Shown: piece by piece, positions 17,150 through 32,177 of the stretch | Position numbering within the stretch: position 1 is the stretch's first letter | How the letters are laid out: every line of letters begins with the position of its first letter | Translations under genes and position numbers: made by a program | Origin: Halomonas denitrificans | GTDB taxonomy: Bacteria; Pseudomonadota; Gammaproteobacteria; Xanthomonadales; Wenzhouxiangellaceae | DNA: 64,000 nucleotides | NCBI GenBank assembly: GCA_019800895.1 | Contig: JAHVKF010000002.1 | Location: forward strand, 930,001-994,000 | Reading direction: 5' to 3' | Notes under the pieces: model-generated | What the model was told of the DNA's origin: nothing | The model's input: the letters and a program-made list of their open reading frames with translations, nothing else | The model's database searches: none

Positions 17150-18589
17150 TCAGCCCGGCATCTGGTCCAGGCCGAATCCCTTGTCGCGCACCGCGAGCGA
17201 GGCGCCGCGCCGCCAGGGATGGGCCAATGGACCGGCAATGGCCAGCGTGATGAATAGTAGGATGATCTCAAGCTGGTACACAAATCCGTAGCCGACCGCC
17301 GGGCCGGACAATGCCGCGCCGAGCTGGCCCTGCATGGCGAGCCCGTCGACGACGTCGCGCAGGCCGCCGCCGATGGCGATGCCGGCGCCGATCGCGGTGG
17401 CCTGCACCGCGCCCCAGGCCCCGAGAACGAGGCCGTGATCGCTCGTGCCCGCCATGCCCATCGCCGCGGTCAGCGTGCTGACCGCAAACAGGCCGCCGCC
17501 GAAGCCGATCAACGTCGTCCCGATGCGGAACATCCATTCCGATCCGGTCGGACCGGCCAGCAGGACGGTGGTGAAGGCGACGATGCCGACCAGCAGGCCG
17601 GCCGCCGCCAGGCGGTGCGGATCGCCGCCCCGGCCCAGGGCGCGGGCGGCCCAGGCGAACGCGCCGAGCGCGCCACCGGCCAGCAGGGCGGTGAGAATCG
17701 TGGTCTGGCTGACGCTCAGCCCCAGGACCTCGGCGCCGTAGGGTTCGAGCAGGATGTCCTGCATGCTGAACGCCGCGCTGCCGAGGCCGACGGCGAGCAG
17801 GAAGCGGTGCATGCCGCGCTGGCGCATCAGCATGCGCCAGGCCTCCGAGAAGGCGGGCCGCGGCCGATCGGCGGCGGTGCGCGCCGGATTCCGGGTTTCC
17901 TGCTTCCACAGCGCCACGCAGTTCAGGATCATGGTGGCCAGGGCAGCGCCCTGGATCACCCGGATCAGGCGCAGTTGACCGAAATCGGCGAGCGTGAGCG
18001 CGAAGATCACCGCGCTGCCGACCATGCCCAGCAGCAGCATCACGTACAGCAGGGCGATGACCCGCGGGCGCGAGGCTTCGGGCGCCAGGTCGCCGGCCAG
18101 CGCCAGGCCGGCGGTCTGGGCGGTGTGCATGCCGGCGCCGGTCAGCAGGAAGGCCAGGGCCGCGCCGGCCGCGCCGATCCAGGCCGGGCCGTGCCCGCCG
18201 CCGGACAGCACCAGCAGGGCGAAGGGCATGATCGCCAGGCCGCCGAACTGCATCAGGGTGCCGAACCAGATGAACGGGACCCTGCGCCAGCCGAGCACCG
18301 AGCGATGCGTATCGGAGCGAAAGCCGATCAGCGCGCGCAAGGGCGCGAACACCAGCGGCAGCGAGACCATTACGGCGATCAGCCAGGACGGGACGCCGAG
18401 TTCGACGATCATCACGCGGTTCAGCGTGCCGGTCAGCAGCACCACGGCCATGCCGACCGAGACCTGGAACAACGACAGTCGCAGCAGCCGCCCCAGTGGC
18501 AGCTCGTCGCTGGCGGCATCGGCGAACGGCAGCATGCCGGGACCGAACTGGGTCCAGGCCTGGGCCAGGCTGCCGGCGCGGCGCTTCAT
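17150..18589 (-). CDS. lhaA: light-harvesting 1 assembly protein (PucC/LhaA family MFS)
   Basis: A 479-aa, 12-span transporter-like protein of the PucC family. It has the characteristic TGTLNRVMIVELGVP near residue 54 and SDTHRSVLGWRRVPFIWFGT near 92. LhaA promotes LH1 assembly and is placed between bchM and puhA in many purple bacteria, as here. Its start overlaps the bchM stop by 4 nt. A second PucC-family gene (bch2) occurs at 28473 and shares STLNRVMIVE. Confidence 0.94.
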   Translation of the reverse strand: MKRRAGSLAQAWTQFGPGMLPFADAASDELPLGRLLRLSLFQVSVGMAVVLLTGTLNRVMIVELGVPSWLIAVMVSLPLVFAPLRALIGFRSDTHRSVLGWRRVPFIWFGTLMQFGGLAIMPFALLVLSGGGHGPAWIGAAGAALAFLLTGAGMHTAQTAGLALAGDLAPEASRPRVIALLYVMLLLGMVGSAVIFALTLADFGQLRLIRVIQGAALATMILNCVALWKQETRNPARTAADRPRPAFSEAWRMLMRQRGMHRFLLAVGLGSAAFSMQDILLEPYGAEVLGLSVSQTTILTALLAGGALGAFAWAARALGRGGDPHRLAAAGLLVGIVAFTTVLLAGPTGSEWMFRIGTTLIGFGGGLFAVSTLTAAMGMAGTSDHGLVLGAWGAVQATAIGAGIAIGGGLRDVVDGLAMQGQLGAALSGPAVGYGFVYQLEIILLFITLAIAGPLAHPWRRGASLAVRDKGFGLDQMPG

Positions 18590-19281
18590 CGGCGCAGCTC
18601 CATGGCCTGGGAAATGTAGAACGCGCTATGGACGCGTCGGGTGCGGGCGATGGACCAGTCGCGCAGGCCGGGGTTGCGTTCGATCATCGCGCACAGCCTG
18701 CGGTGTCGGACCGGCTCGATCATCGGTGCACGGTTACCGCGCGGGAACAGCTTGCCGGCCGCGTGCATCATGCTCAGCAGCACCGTGCGGGGGGCGAAGG
18801 TGAAAAGGATCGATCCGTCGACGCGCCGGCCGAGGTCGCCGAGTACGCGCACGCAGTCGTCGGGCTGGTAGTGGATCAGCGAGTCCATGGCGATCACCGC
18901 GTCGAAGCGGCCGAGCGCCGGGTCGAGGAGGTCGCCGACGCGGAAGTCGATCGTGCCGGGCAGATCGTCCGGGGCCCGGTCGGCCGCGAGTTCGACCAGC
19001 TTCGGGGCGATGTCCACGGCCAGTACGTCGGCGCCCCGACGCGCCAGCTCCACCGCGGTCGCGCCGGTGCCGCAGCCGGCGTCGAGCACCCGCTGGCCGC
19101 TGAGGTCCTCGGGCAGCCAGGCCAGCAGCGTTCGGCGCATTTCGTCCCGACCGGCCCGGACCGAGGCCCGGATCCGGCCGACCTCCTCGTCCGAGGTCAG
19201 GCGCCGCCAGGCATCGACCGCGGTGCGATCGAAGTAGGTCAGGAGCTGGCTGCGCTTGGCCTGGTAGGAGGTCGTGCTCAT
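18586..19281 (-). CDS. bchM: Mg-protoporphyrin IX methyltransferase
   Basis: SAM-dependent methyltransferase that makes the 13-propionate methyl ester, the substrate of AcsF; 231 aa. The N-terminus YFDRTAVDAWRRLTSDEEVGRIR is family-typical, and the SAM motif VLDAGCGTGA spans about 65-74. The C-terminal segment ends in FYISQAMELRR. Sits 4 nt after bchL and overlaps lhaA. Confidence 0.95.
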   Translation of the reverse strand: MSTTSYQAKRSQLLTYFDRTAVDAWRRLTSDEEVGRIRASVRAGRDEMRRTLLAWLPEDLSGQRVLDAGCGTGATAVELARRGADVLAVDIAPKLVELAADRAPDDLPGTIDFRVGDLLDPALGRFDAVIAMDSLIHYQPDDCVRVLGDLGRRVDGSILFTFAPRTVLLSMMHAAGKLFPRGNRAPMIEPVRHRRLCAMIERNPGLRDWSIARTRRVHSAFYISQAMELRR

Positions 19282-19285
19282 GGCG

Positions 19286-23926
<4,641 letters not shown>

Positions 23927-23952
<26 letters not shown>

Positions 23953-25486
23953 CGTAGAGTGTCTCCACGGTGATCCGCTCGAGGCCGCTTTCGGCCGCGT
24001 AGCGTTCGGTGTTCCGGCGCGCCTTTCCGCGCACGAAGAACGGGATCTTCTTGAGCTCCTGTTCGGCCTCCGGGTCCCAGCCGGGGCCCGCGTCGGGCGT
24101 CGTGGCCGCCGGGGCCTTGCGCTCGCCCTCCGCCGCGGCCGCGTGACCGAGGTGCGAGGGCGGTGCGTCGTCGTGGAATTCGAAGTCTTCCCGGAACATG
24201 CCGAGCAGGTGTTCTTCCAGGCCCATCGTGAGCGGATGGACCCAGGAATCGAAGATCACGTTCGCGCCCTCGAATCCCATCTGCGGCGAGTAGCGGGCGG
24301 GACAGTCCTGGACGTGGAACGGCGCCGAGATCACCGCGCAGCCGATCCCGAGGCGCTTGGCGATGTGGCGTTCCATCTGGGTGCCGAGCACCAGTTCGGG
24401 CTCGAGTGCGGCCACGTGGCGTTCGACCTCGAGGTAGTCGTCGGTGATCAGCGGCTCGACGCCGTGGCGATCCGCCGCGGCGCGCACCTCGCGCGCCAGT
24501 TCCCGGCTGTAGGTGCCGAGGCCGACGACCTCGAAGCCGAGCTCTTCGGCCGAGATCCGCGCCGCGGCGACCGCGTGGGTGGCGTCGCCGAAGATGAACA
24601 CCCGCTTGCCGGTGAAATAGGTCGAATCGACCGACCGCGAATACCAGGGCAGGCGCGAGGCGGCCTGCTGCTTCATCGGACCCACGTCGACGCCGGCCAG
24701 CTCGCCGACTTCGTCGAGGAACTCGCGGGTCGCCCCGACGCCGATCGGGACCGTTTTCACCCACGGCTGCTTGAAGCTGCGCTCCAGCCACTTGCAGGTC
24801 GTGCGTGCGACTTCCGGATACAGGCAGATATTGAAGTCGGCCTCGGGAATGCGCAGCAGGTCTTCCGGCGTGGCGCCTTCCGGGGCCACGACCAGCACAT
24901 CGACGCCGATCGACTCCAGCAGCCGGGAAATCTCGATGACGTCGTCGCGGCAATGGAAGCCCAGCGCCGACGGTCCGAGCAGGTTGGCGCGCGGCCGCCG
25001 GTCCGGGTCGCGTGCCGGGCGCTCGCTGCCCGGCGCCGGCACCTGGCCGGCGAGCAGGCCGCGAACCAGCTGGTAGAAGGTTTCCGACGCGCCCCAGTTC
25101 TCCTTGCGCGAATAGGCGGGCAGCTCCAGCGGCACCACCGGCACGGGCAGCCCCATGCCCTGGGCCATCGAGCCGGGCTGGTCCTGGATCAGTTCGGCGG
25201 TGCAGGATTCGCCGACCAGCATCGCGCGCGGCTTGAACCGTTCGTAAGCCTCGAGGACGGCGGTCCGGACCAGGTCGGCGGTATCGCCGCCCAGGTCGCG
25301 TGCCTGGAAGGTCGTGTAGGTGACCGGCGGACGCTTGTCGCGACGCTCGATCATCGTGAACAGCAGGTCGGCGTAGGTGTCGCCCTGGGGTGCGTGCAGG
25401 ACGTAGTGCAGGCCGTCCATCGACGTCGCCACGCGCATCGCGCCGACGTGCGGGGGGCCTTCGTAGGTCCAGAGCGTCAGCTGCAC
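23927..25486 (-). CDS. bchB: light-independent protochlorophyllide reductase subunit B
   Basis: NifK-like subunit of DPOR, 519 aa. The N-terminus [18 protein letters not shown] is diagnostic, and D36 ([10 protein letters not shown]) is the aspartate that acts as fourth ligand of the NB cluster. Also seen is [15 protein letters not shown] near residue 92. The C-terminal helical domain (after about 455) ends [13 protein letters not shown]. Starts 1 nt after the bchN stop. Confidence 0.97.
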
Positions 25487-25487
25487 G

Positions 25488-27331
<1,844 letters not shown>

Positions 27332-27407
27332 GCTCCCTCGCTCGGGAAGAAACGGCGGAATTCGCTCGGCGACGTGCCGGTGGAATCGCTCTGTCTCCCC
27401 ACTACCG

Positions 27408-27436
27408 ACCCTAATCCCCGGACACGGCCGTGTCAA
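27408..27436 (-). promoter_or_regulatory. promoter of the bchF...puh operon
   Basis: On the minus strand: TTGACA (27436-27431), 17-nt spacer, TAGGGT (27413-27408). Transcription would begin near 27401, about 70 nt before the bchF coding start. The -35 is adjacent to the large dyad at 27442-27466. Consensus -35 and ideal spacing make this one of the better promoter matches in the window. Confidence 0.55.
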
Positions 27437-27441
27437 TGTTG

Positions 27442-27466
27442 TTCACGCGACCTTCACACGCGTGAA
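27442..27466. promoter_or_regulatory. candidate operator dyad between bchF and bchG
   Basis: TTCACGCG (27442-27449) and CGCGTGAA (27459-27466) form a perfect 8-bp inverted repeat with a 9-nt spacer, inside which a second dyad TTCAC-N4-GTGAA (27453-27466) is nested. It lies just upstream of the bchF -35 box and about 70 nt upstream of the bchG promoter, a position suited to a regulator of both operons. It is not the PpsR/CrtJ consensus TGT-N12-ACA; the nearest TGT and ACA are 13 apart. Confidence 0.45.
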
Positions 27467-27538
27467 TCTAGGGGGGATCGCCGCAGCGGGTCTCCCGAAC
27501 ACGGTTCCGATCGCGATGGGGCCTGGATGTCGTCGCGG

Positions 27539-27567
27539 TTGACGCGGTGCGAGCGCGAGGCTAGTTT
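27539..27567 (+). promoter_or_regulatory. promoter of the bchG operon, probably giving a leaderless mRNA
   Basis: TTGACG (27539-27544), 17-nt spacer, TAGTTT (27562-27567). The expected start of transcription, 6-7 nt on, falls at the A of the bchG ATG (27574), and there is no Shine-Dalgarno sequence before that ATG. Confidence 0.45.
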
Positions 27568-27573
27568 CCACCG

Positions 27574-28476
27574 ATGCCCGAGTTCCCGTCACCGCGTTCC
27601 ACCCTCGAATTGCTCAAGCCGGTGACGTGGTTCGCGCCGATGTGGGCGTTCGCCTGCGGTGTGGTTTCCTCCGGCGTCGCGGTCCAGGATCGCGTCCTGT
27701 TCGTGATCGGTGGCGTGCTGCTGGCCGGTCCCCTGGTCTGTGGCACCAGCCAGGCGGTCAACGACTGGTTCGACCGCCACGTCGATGCGATCAACGAGCC
27801 CGGCCGCCCGATTCCCTCGGGGCGGATCCCCGGTCGGTGGGGCCTCTACATCGGTCTGATCTGGACCGCGCTCTCGCTGCTCGTCGCACTGCTGCTCGGC
27901 GTCTGGGTGCTGGTCGCGACCGCCGTGGCGCTGCTGCTCGCCTGGTTCTACAGCATGCCGCCGATCCGATTGAAGCAGAACGGGTGGTGGGGCAACGCTG
28001 CGGTCGGCATCAGCTACGAGGGGATCGCCTGGTTTACCGGCGCCGCGGCCATGCTCTCGGCGCTGCCGGGCTGGCCGATCCTCGCGCTGGCCGGCCTGTA
28101 CAGCCTCGGCGCCCACGGGATCATGACCTTGAACGACTTCAAGGCGGTCGACGGCGATCGGGCGATGGGCATCGCCTCGCTGCCGGTCCAGCTCGGCGTC
28201 GAGCGGGCCGCCCGCCTGGCCTGCGCGGTGATGGCCCTGCCGCAGGTCGTCGTGATCGGCCTGTTGCTTGCCTGGGACCGCCCCTACCATGCCGCCGCCA
28301 TCGTGCTGCTGCTGGCCTGGCAGGCAGTGCTGATGGTCCGCCTGATGGAGCGGCCGCGCGAGCGCGCCCCCTGGTACAACGCCACGGGCACGTCGTTGTA
28401 CGTGCTCGGCATGCTGGTCGCCGCCTTCGCGGTGCGTGACGTCGTGCCGCATCCCGCGGTACAGGTGGCCGGATGA
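27574..28476 (+). CDS. bchG: bacteriochlorophyll synthase (geranylgeranyl/phytyl transferase)
   Basis: UbiA-type membrane prenyltransferase, 300 aa, attaching geranylgeranyl or phytyl diphosphate to bacteriochlorophyllide a. The prenyl-diphosphate/Mg2+ motifs are NDWFDRHVDAINEPGRPIPSG (first Asp-rich motif, about 64-84) and NDFKAVDGDRAMG (about 187-199). Eight or nine hydrophobic helices surround them. The gene overlaps bch2 by 4 nt (28473-28476) and has no visible ribosome site. Confidence 0.96.
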   Translation: MPEFPSPRSTLELLKPVTWFAPMWAFACGVVSSGVAVQDRVLFVIGGVLLAGPLVCGTSQAVNDWFDRHVDAINEPGRPIPSGRIPGRWGLYIGLIWTALSLLVALLLGVWVLVATAVALLLAWFYSMPPIRLKQNGWWGNAAVGISYEGIAWFTGAAAMLSALPGWPILALAGLYSLGAHGIMTLNDFKAVDGDRAMGIASLPVQLGVERAARLACAVMALPQVVVIGLLLAWDRPYHAAAIVLLLAWQAVLMVRLMERPRERAPWYNATGTSLYVLGMLVAAFAVRDVVPHPAVQVAG

Positions 28477-29837
28477 GCGTCGGCGGCCTGGGCTGGTTCG
28501 GTATCTTCCGCCTCGGCCTGGTGCAGACCGCGCTGGGCGCGGTGGTGGTCCTGACCACGTCGACCCTGAACCGCGTGATGATCGTGGAATGGGCGCTGCC
28601 GGCGGTGCTGCCGGGCCTGCTGGTCGGACTGCACTACGCGGTGCAGATCCTGCGCCCTCGCTTCGGCTACGGTTCGGACGTGGCCGGACGGCGCACGAAC
28701 TGGATCATCGGCGGCATGTTCGTCCTTGCCAGCGGCGGCGTTCTCGCCGCCGTGGCGACCGCGTGGATGGCGACGCGGCCCGGCCCGGGCATCGCCCTGG
28801 CCTTCGCCGCATTCGTCCTGATCGGTCTCGGTGTGGGGGCCTCGGGCACGTCGCTGCTGGCGCTGCTGGCCAAGCAGGTCGATCCGGCCCGGCGCGCCGG
28901 CGCGGCCACGTTGGTCTGGCTGATGATGATCGTCGGCTTCGTGGTGACCGCCGGCGTCGCGGGCCAGTTCCTCGATCCGTTCTCGCCGCAACGGCTTGTC
29001 GTCGTCTGCGGCATCACGTCGGCGGCGGCCTTCGTCCTCGCGCTCGTCGCCGTGATTGGTGTCGAGCGGAGCGCGGGACCGGCAGCGCCAGCGACCGGCA
29101 CCGCGGCGCCGCGGGTCCGATCGCCCTTCATGACGGTGCTGCGGGAGGTCTGGTCCGAGACGCGAGCGCGCCGCTTCACGGTCTTCGTGTTCGTCTCGAT
29201 GCTGGCCTACAGCGCGCAGGACCTCATCCTCGAGCCCTTCGCCGGGATCGCGTTCGGTTTCACGCCCGGTGAGTCGACCCGCCTCGGTAGCGTGCAGTAC
29301 ATGGGTGTGCTGCTCGGCATGATCCTGGTGGGGGTGGTCGGCGGCCGCACCGGCAGGACCCGCTTCGGGTCGCTGCGCGCCTGGACCATCGCCGGCTGCG
29401 CAGCCTCGGCGCTGTCGCTGCTGTGCCTGACCGCGGCCGGACTGGCCGGTCCGCCCTGGCCCCTGCATGCCTCGGTCTTCGCGCTCGGTGCCGCCAACGG
29501 CGCCTTCGCGGTTTCCGCGATCGGCATGATGATGTCGCTGGCCGGAGAGGGGCGCCGCGGTCGCGAAGGCACGCGGATGGGCCTGTGGGGAGCGGCCCAG
29601 GCCTTCGCCTTCGGCCTCGGCGGGTTCCTCGGCGCGGCCGGCGTCGACGTCACGCGCATCCTCGTCGGTTCGCCGACGGCTGCCTACGCGGTGGTCTTCG
29701 CCCTGCAGGCCGCCCTGTTCGGATTCGCCGCCCGCCTGCTGATCGTGTTCGATCGACGCGACGACGACGCGGACCCGGAGGGTCAACTTGCGCCGGCCGG
29801 AACCGACGGCTATCTTGCCCATCCCAGGGAGCGCTAG
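28473..29837 (+). CDS. PucC-family MFS protein between bchG and bchP
   Basis: A 454-aa, roughly 12-span protein of the PucC/LhaA family, sometimes called Bch2 or ORF428 where it occurs between bchG and bchP. It has the family TTSTLNRVMIVEWALP (about 29-44) and RRTNWIIGGMFVLASGG (about 75-91). It probably handles pigment or assists antenna assembly, but the specific role is unproven in the family. A Pro/Ala-rich loop (about 195-215) separates the two halves. A 3-nt gap leads to bchP. Confidence 0.9.
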   Translation: MSVGGLGWFGIFRLGLVQTALGAVVVLTTSTLNRVMIVEWALPAVLPGLLVGLHYAVQILRPRFGYGSDVAGRRTNWIIGGMFVLASGGVLAAVATAWMATRPGPGIALAFAAFVLIGLGVGASGTSLLALLAKQVDPARRAGAATLVWLMMIVGFVVTAGVAGQFLDPFSPQRLVVVCGITSAAAFVLALVAVIGVERSAGPAAPATGTAAPRVRSPFMTVLREVWSETRARRFTVFVFVSMLAYSAQDLILEPFAGIAFGFTPGESTRLGSVQYMGVLLGMILVGVVGGRTGRTRFGSLRAWTIAGCAASALSLLCLTAAGLAGPPWPLHASVFALGAANGAFAVSAIGMMMSLAGEGRRGREGTRMGLWGAAQAFAFGLGGFLGAAGVDVTRILVGSPTAAYAVVFALQAALFGFAARLLIVFDRRDDDADPEGQLAPAGTDGYLAHPRER

Positions 29838-29840
29838 AGC

Positions 29841-31052
29841 GTGCAATCGAACCCGCAGGACCCACATTACGATGTCGTCGTGGTCGGGGGCGGGCCCTCC
29901 GGGGCCACCGCGGCGCATGAACTGGCTCGCCTCGGCCGTTCGGTACTGTTGCTCGACCGTGGCGGTCGCATCAAGCCCTGCGGGGGCGCCGTACCGCCTC
30001 GGCTGCTCGAGGAGTTCGACGTACCGGAATCGCTGCTGGTCGCTCGAGCGCACTGCGCGCGGATGATCTCGCCGTCGTCGAAGGAGGTCGACATGCCGAT
30101 CAACGGCTTCGTCGGCATGGTCGACCGCGAGGAGTTCGACGAGTGGCTGCGCGAGCGCGCGGGGCGTGCCGGTGCCGAGCGCCGCACCGGTCGCTTCGTT
30201 TCACTGGAGGACGGCGACGACGGCCGGGTCGTCGTGACCTACACCACCCGGGGCGAGGACGCCTCGGATCGTCGGTCCCACCAGGTCACCGCGGCCCTCG
30301 TGATCGGCGCTGACGGTGCGCGTTCCGAAGTGGCGCGCCAGTCGATCCCCGAGGCGCATTCGATTCCGTTCGTGGCGGCCTACCACGAGATCGTGCGCTC
30401 ACCGCCGCAGGGCGAGAAGGACTTCGACGGCACGCGCTGCGACGTCTACTACCAGGGCGAGCTGTCGCCTGACTTCTACGCCTGGGTGTTCCCGCACGGC
30501 GATTGCACCAGCGTCGGGGTGGGTACCGCGAACAAGGGCTTCTCGATGCGTGCGGCGATCACCCGCCTGCGCGAACGCACCGGCATGGGCGACCGCGAGA
30601 CGATCCGGCGCGAGGGCGCGCCGATTCCGCTGCGCACGCTGAAGCGCTGGGACAACGGACGCAACGTCCTGGTCACCGGCGATGCCGCCGGCGCGGTCGC
30701 GCCGTCGTCGGGCGAGGGCATCTACTACGCCATGTACAGCGGTCGCCTCGCGGCCGAGGCGGCCGACGCCTTCTGCGCCAGCGGTGACCCGAAGACCCTG
30801 CGATCGGCGCGCAAGCGGTTCCGCAAGGCGCACGGCCGGGTGTTCTGGATTCTCGGCATCATGCAGCGCTTCTGGTACTCCAGCGACAAGCGGCGCGAGC
30901 GCTTCGTGCGCATCTGCGACGACCCCGACGTCCAGCACCTGACCTGGGAGGCGTACATGCACAAGCGCCTGGTCAAGGCGCGTCCGCTGGCCCACGTCCG
31001 CATCTTCTTCAAGGACATGGCCCACCTGCTGGGCATCGCGCCGACCAAATGA
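29841..31052 (+). CDS. bchP: geranylgeranyl bacteriochlorophyll reductase
   Basis: FAD-dependent reductase converting the geranylgeranyl tail to phytyl, 403 aa from a GTG start. FAD site GGGPSGATAAHE at about 16-27, the CGGAVPPRLLEEF segment near 53, and GDAAGAVAPSSGEGIYYAM near 280 are typical of the ChlP/BchP family. Follows bch2 closely and is separated from bchI by 87 nt. Confidence 0.95.
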   Translation: MQSNPQDPHYDVVVVGGGPSGATAAHELARLGRSVLLLDRGGRIKPCGGAVPPRLLEEFDVPESLLVARAHCARMISPSSKEVDMPINGFVGMVDREEFDEWLRERAGRAGAERRTGRFVSLEDGDDGRVVVTYTTRGEDASDRRSHQVTAALVIGADGARSEVARQSIPEAHSIPFVAAYHEIVRSPPQGEKDFDGTRCDVYYQGELSPDFYAWVFPHGDCTSVGVGTANKGFSMRAAITRLRERTGMGDRETIRREGAPIPLRTLKRWDNGRNVLVTGDAAGAVAPSSGEGIYYAMYSGRLAAEAADAFCASGDPKTLRSARKRFRKAHGRVFWILGIMQRFWYSSDKRRERFVRICDDPDVQHLTWEAYMHKRLVKARPLAHVRIFFKDMAHLLGIAPTK

Positions 31053-31086
31053 TCCGCGCTTCGACAACCGCGCGCCGGGTTCCGGT

Positions 31087-31126
31087 GCCGGGCGGCGGCG
31101 CGCGAAGCGGGGACCCGGAATCCTGA
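31087..31126 (+). other. possible stem-loop in the bchP-bchI gap
   Basis: CCGGGTTCC-like sequence early in the gap can pair with GGGACCCGG near its end (8 canonical pairs plus one G-U) over a GC-rich loop of about 25 nt. Boundaries are approximate. It may separate expression of bchI from bchP. No T-run follows. Confidence 0.25.
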
Positions 31127-31139
31127 TGGAGAAGTCCGA

Positions 31140-32177
31140 ATGAGCCTAACGGAGCCGTTTCCGTTCAACGCAATCGTCGGCCAGGACGAAATGAAGCTGG
31201 CCCTGCTGATCACATCGATCGACCCGGGCGTCGGCGGCGTTCTCGTGTTCGGGGAGCGCGGCACGGGCAAGTCCACGGCGGTTCGTGCGCTGGCCAACCT
31301 GCTGCCGAAGATCCGCGTCGTGAAGAATTGCCCCTATCGCTGCGACCCCGACCCGGCCGCGCACGGCGCGCTGTGTGAGGCGTGTCGCGCGACGCTCGAG
31401 CACGGGGAGCTGCAGTCCGGGCTCACGCCGGTGCCGGTGGTCGACCTGCCGCTGGGCGCGAGCGAGGACCGCGTGGTCGGTGCACTGGATCTCGAACGCG
31501 CCCTGACCCGGGGCGAAAAAGCCTTCGAGCCCGGGCTGCTGGCCCGAGCGCATCGAGGCTACCTCTACATCGACGAGGTCAACCTGCTCGAGGACCACCT
31601 CGTCGACCTGTTGCTGGACGTCGCCGCCAGCGGCGAGAACGTGGTCGAGCGCGAAGGCCTGAGCATCCGCCATCCGGCCCGCTTCGTGCTGATCGGAACC
31701 GGCAACCCCGAGGAGGGCGAGCTTCGGCCCCAGCTGCTGGACCGCTTCGGCCTGGCCGTCGACGTCACCACGCCGACCGACGTCGCGACCCGGGTCGAGG
31801 TCGTGCAGCGGCGGATGGCCTACGAACAGGATCCGGCGTCCTTCGTGGCCGGCTACAAGCGCAAGGACGGCCGCTTGCGAACCAAGCTGAACAAGGGGCG
31901 GAAGCGCCTGGCCGAGGTCGAGGTCCCGGGCGCTGTGCTGGAATCCGCCGCGGCCCTGTGCATGCGCCTGGGCACGGACGGACTGCGCGGCGAACTGACC
32001 CTGGTCCGCGCCGCGCGGGCGCTGGCGGCCTTCGAAGGCGCCGAGGCGGTACGCGACGCACACCTGAAGCGTGTCGCGCCGCTGGCGCTCCGCCACCGCT
32101 TCCGCCGCGATCCGCTGGACGAAGCCGGATCGACCGTGCGCGTCGAACGCGCCTTGCGCGAACACTTCGGCGAATGA
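31140..32177 (+). CDS. bchI: magnesium chelatase ATPase subunit I
   Basis: AAA+ ATPase that drives Mg2+ insertion by BchH, 345 aa. Walker A GERGTGKS (38-45), Walker B LYIDEVNLLEDH (about 141-152) and sensor region GTGNPEEGELRPQLLDRFGL (about 189-208). A Cys-containing insert (NCPYRCDPD) after Walker A is normal for the family. GGAGAAG lies before the ATG. Its stop overlaps bchD (ATGA). Confidence 0.97.
   Translation: MSLTEPFPFNAIVGQDEMKLALLITSIDPGVGGVLVFGERGTGKSTAVRALANLLPKIRVVKNCPYRCDPDPAAHGALCEACRATLEHGELQSGLTPVPVVDLPLGASEDRVVGALDLERALTRGEKAFEPGLLARAHRGYLYIDEVNLLEDHLVDLLLDVAASGENVVEREGLSIRHPARFVLIGTGNPEEGELRPQLLDRFGLAVDVTTPTDVATRVEVVQRRMAYEQDPASFVAGYKRKDGRLRTKLNKGRKRLAEVEVPGAVLESAAALCMRLGTDGLRGELTLVRAARALAAFEGAEAVRDAHLKRVAPLALRHRFRRDPLDEAGSTVRVERALREHFGE

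Noticed and set aside
27431-27470. PpsR/CrtJ-type TGT-N12-ACA site
   Set aside because: The TGT and ACA present near the bchF promoter are 13 nt apart, and I found no exact N12 pair at the crtF or bchC promoters either.
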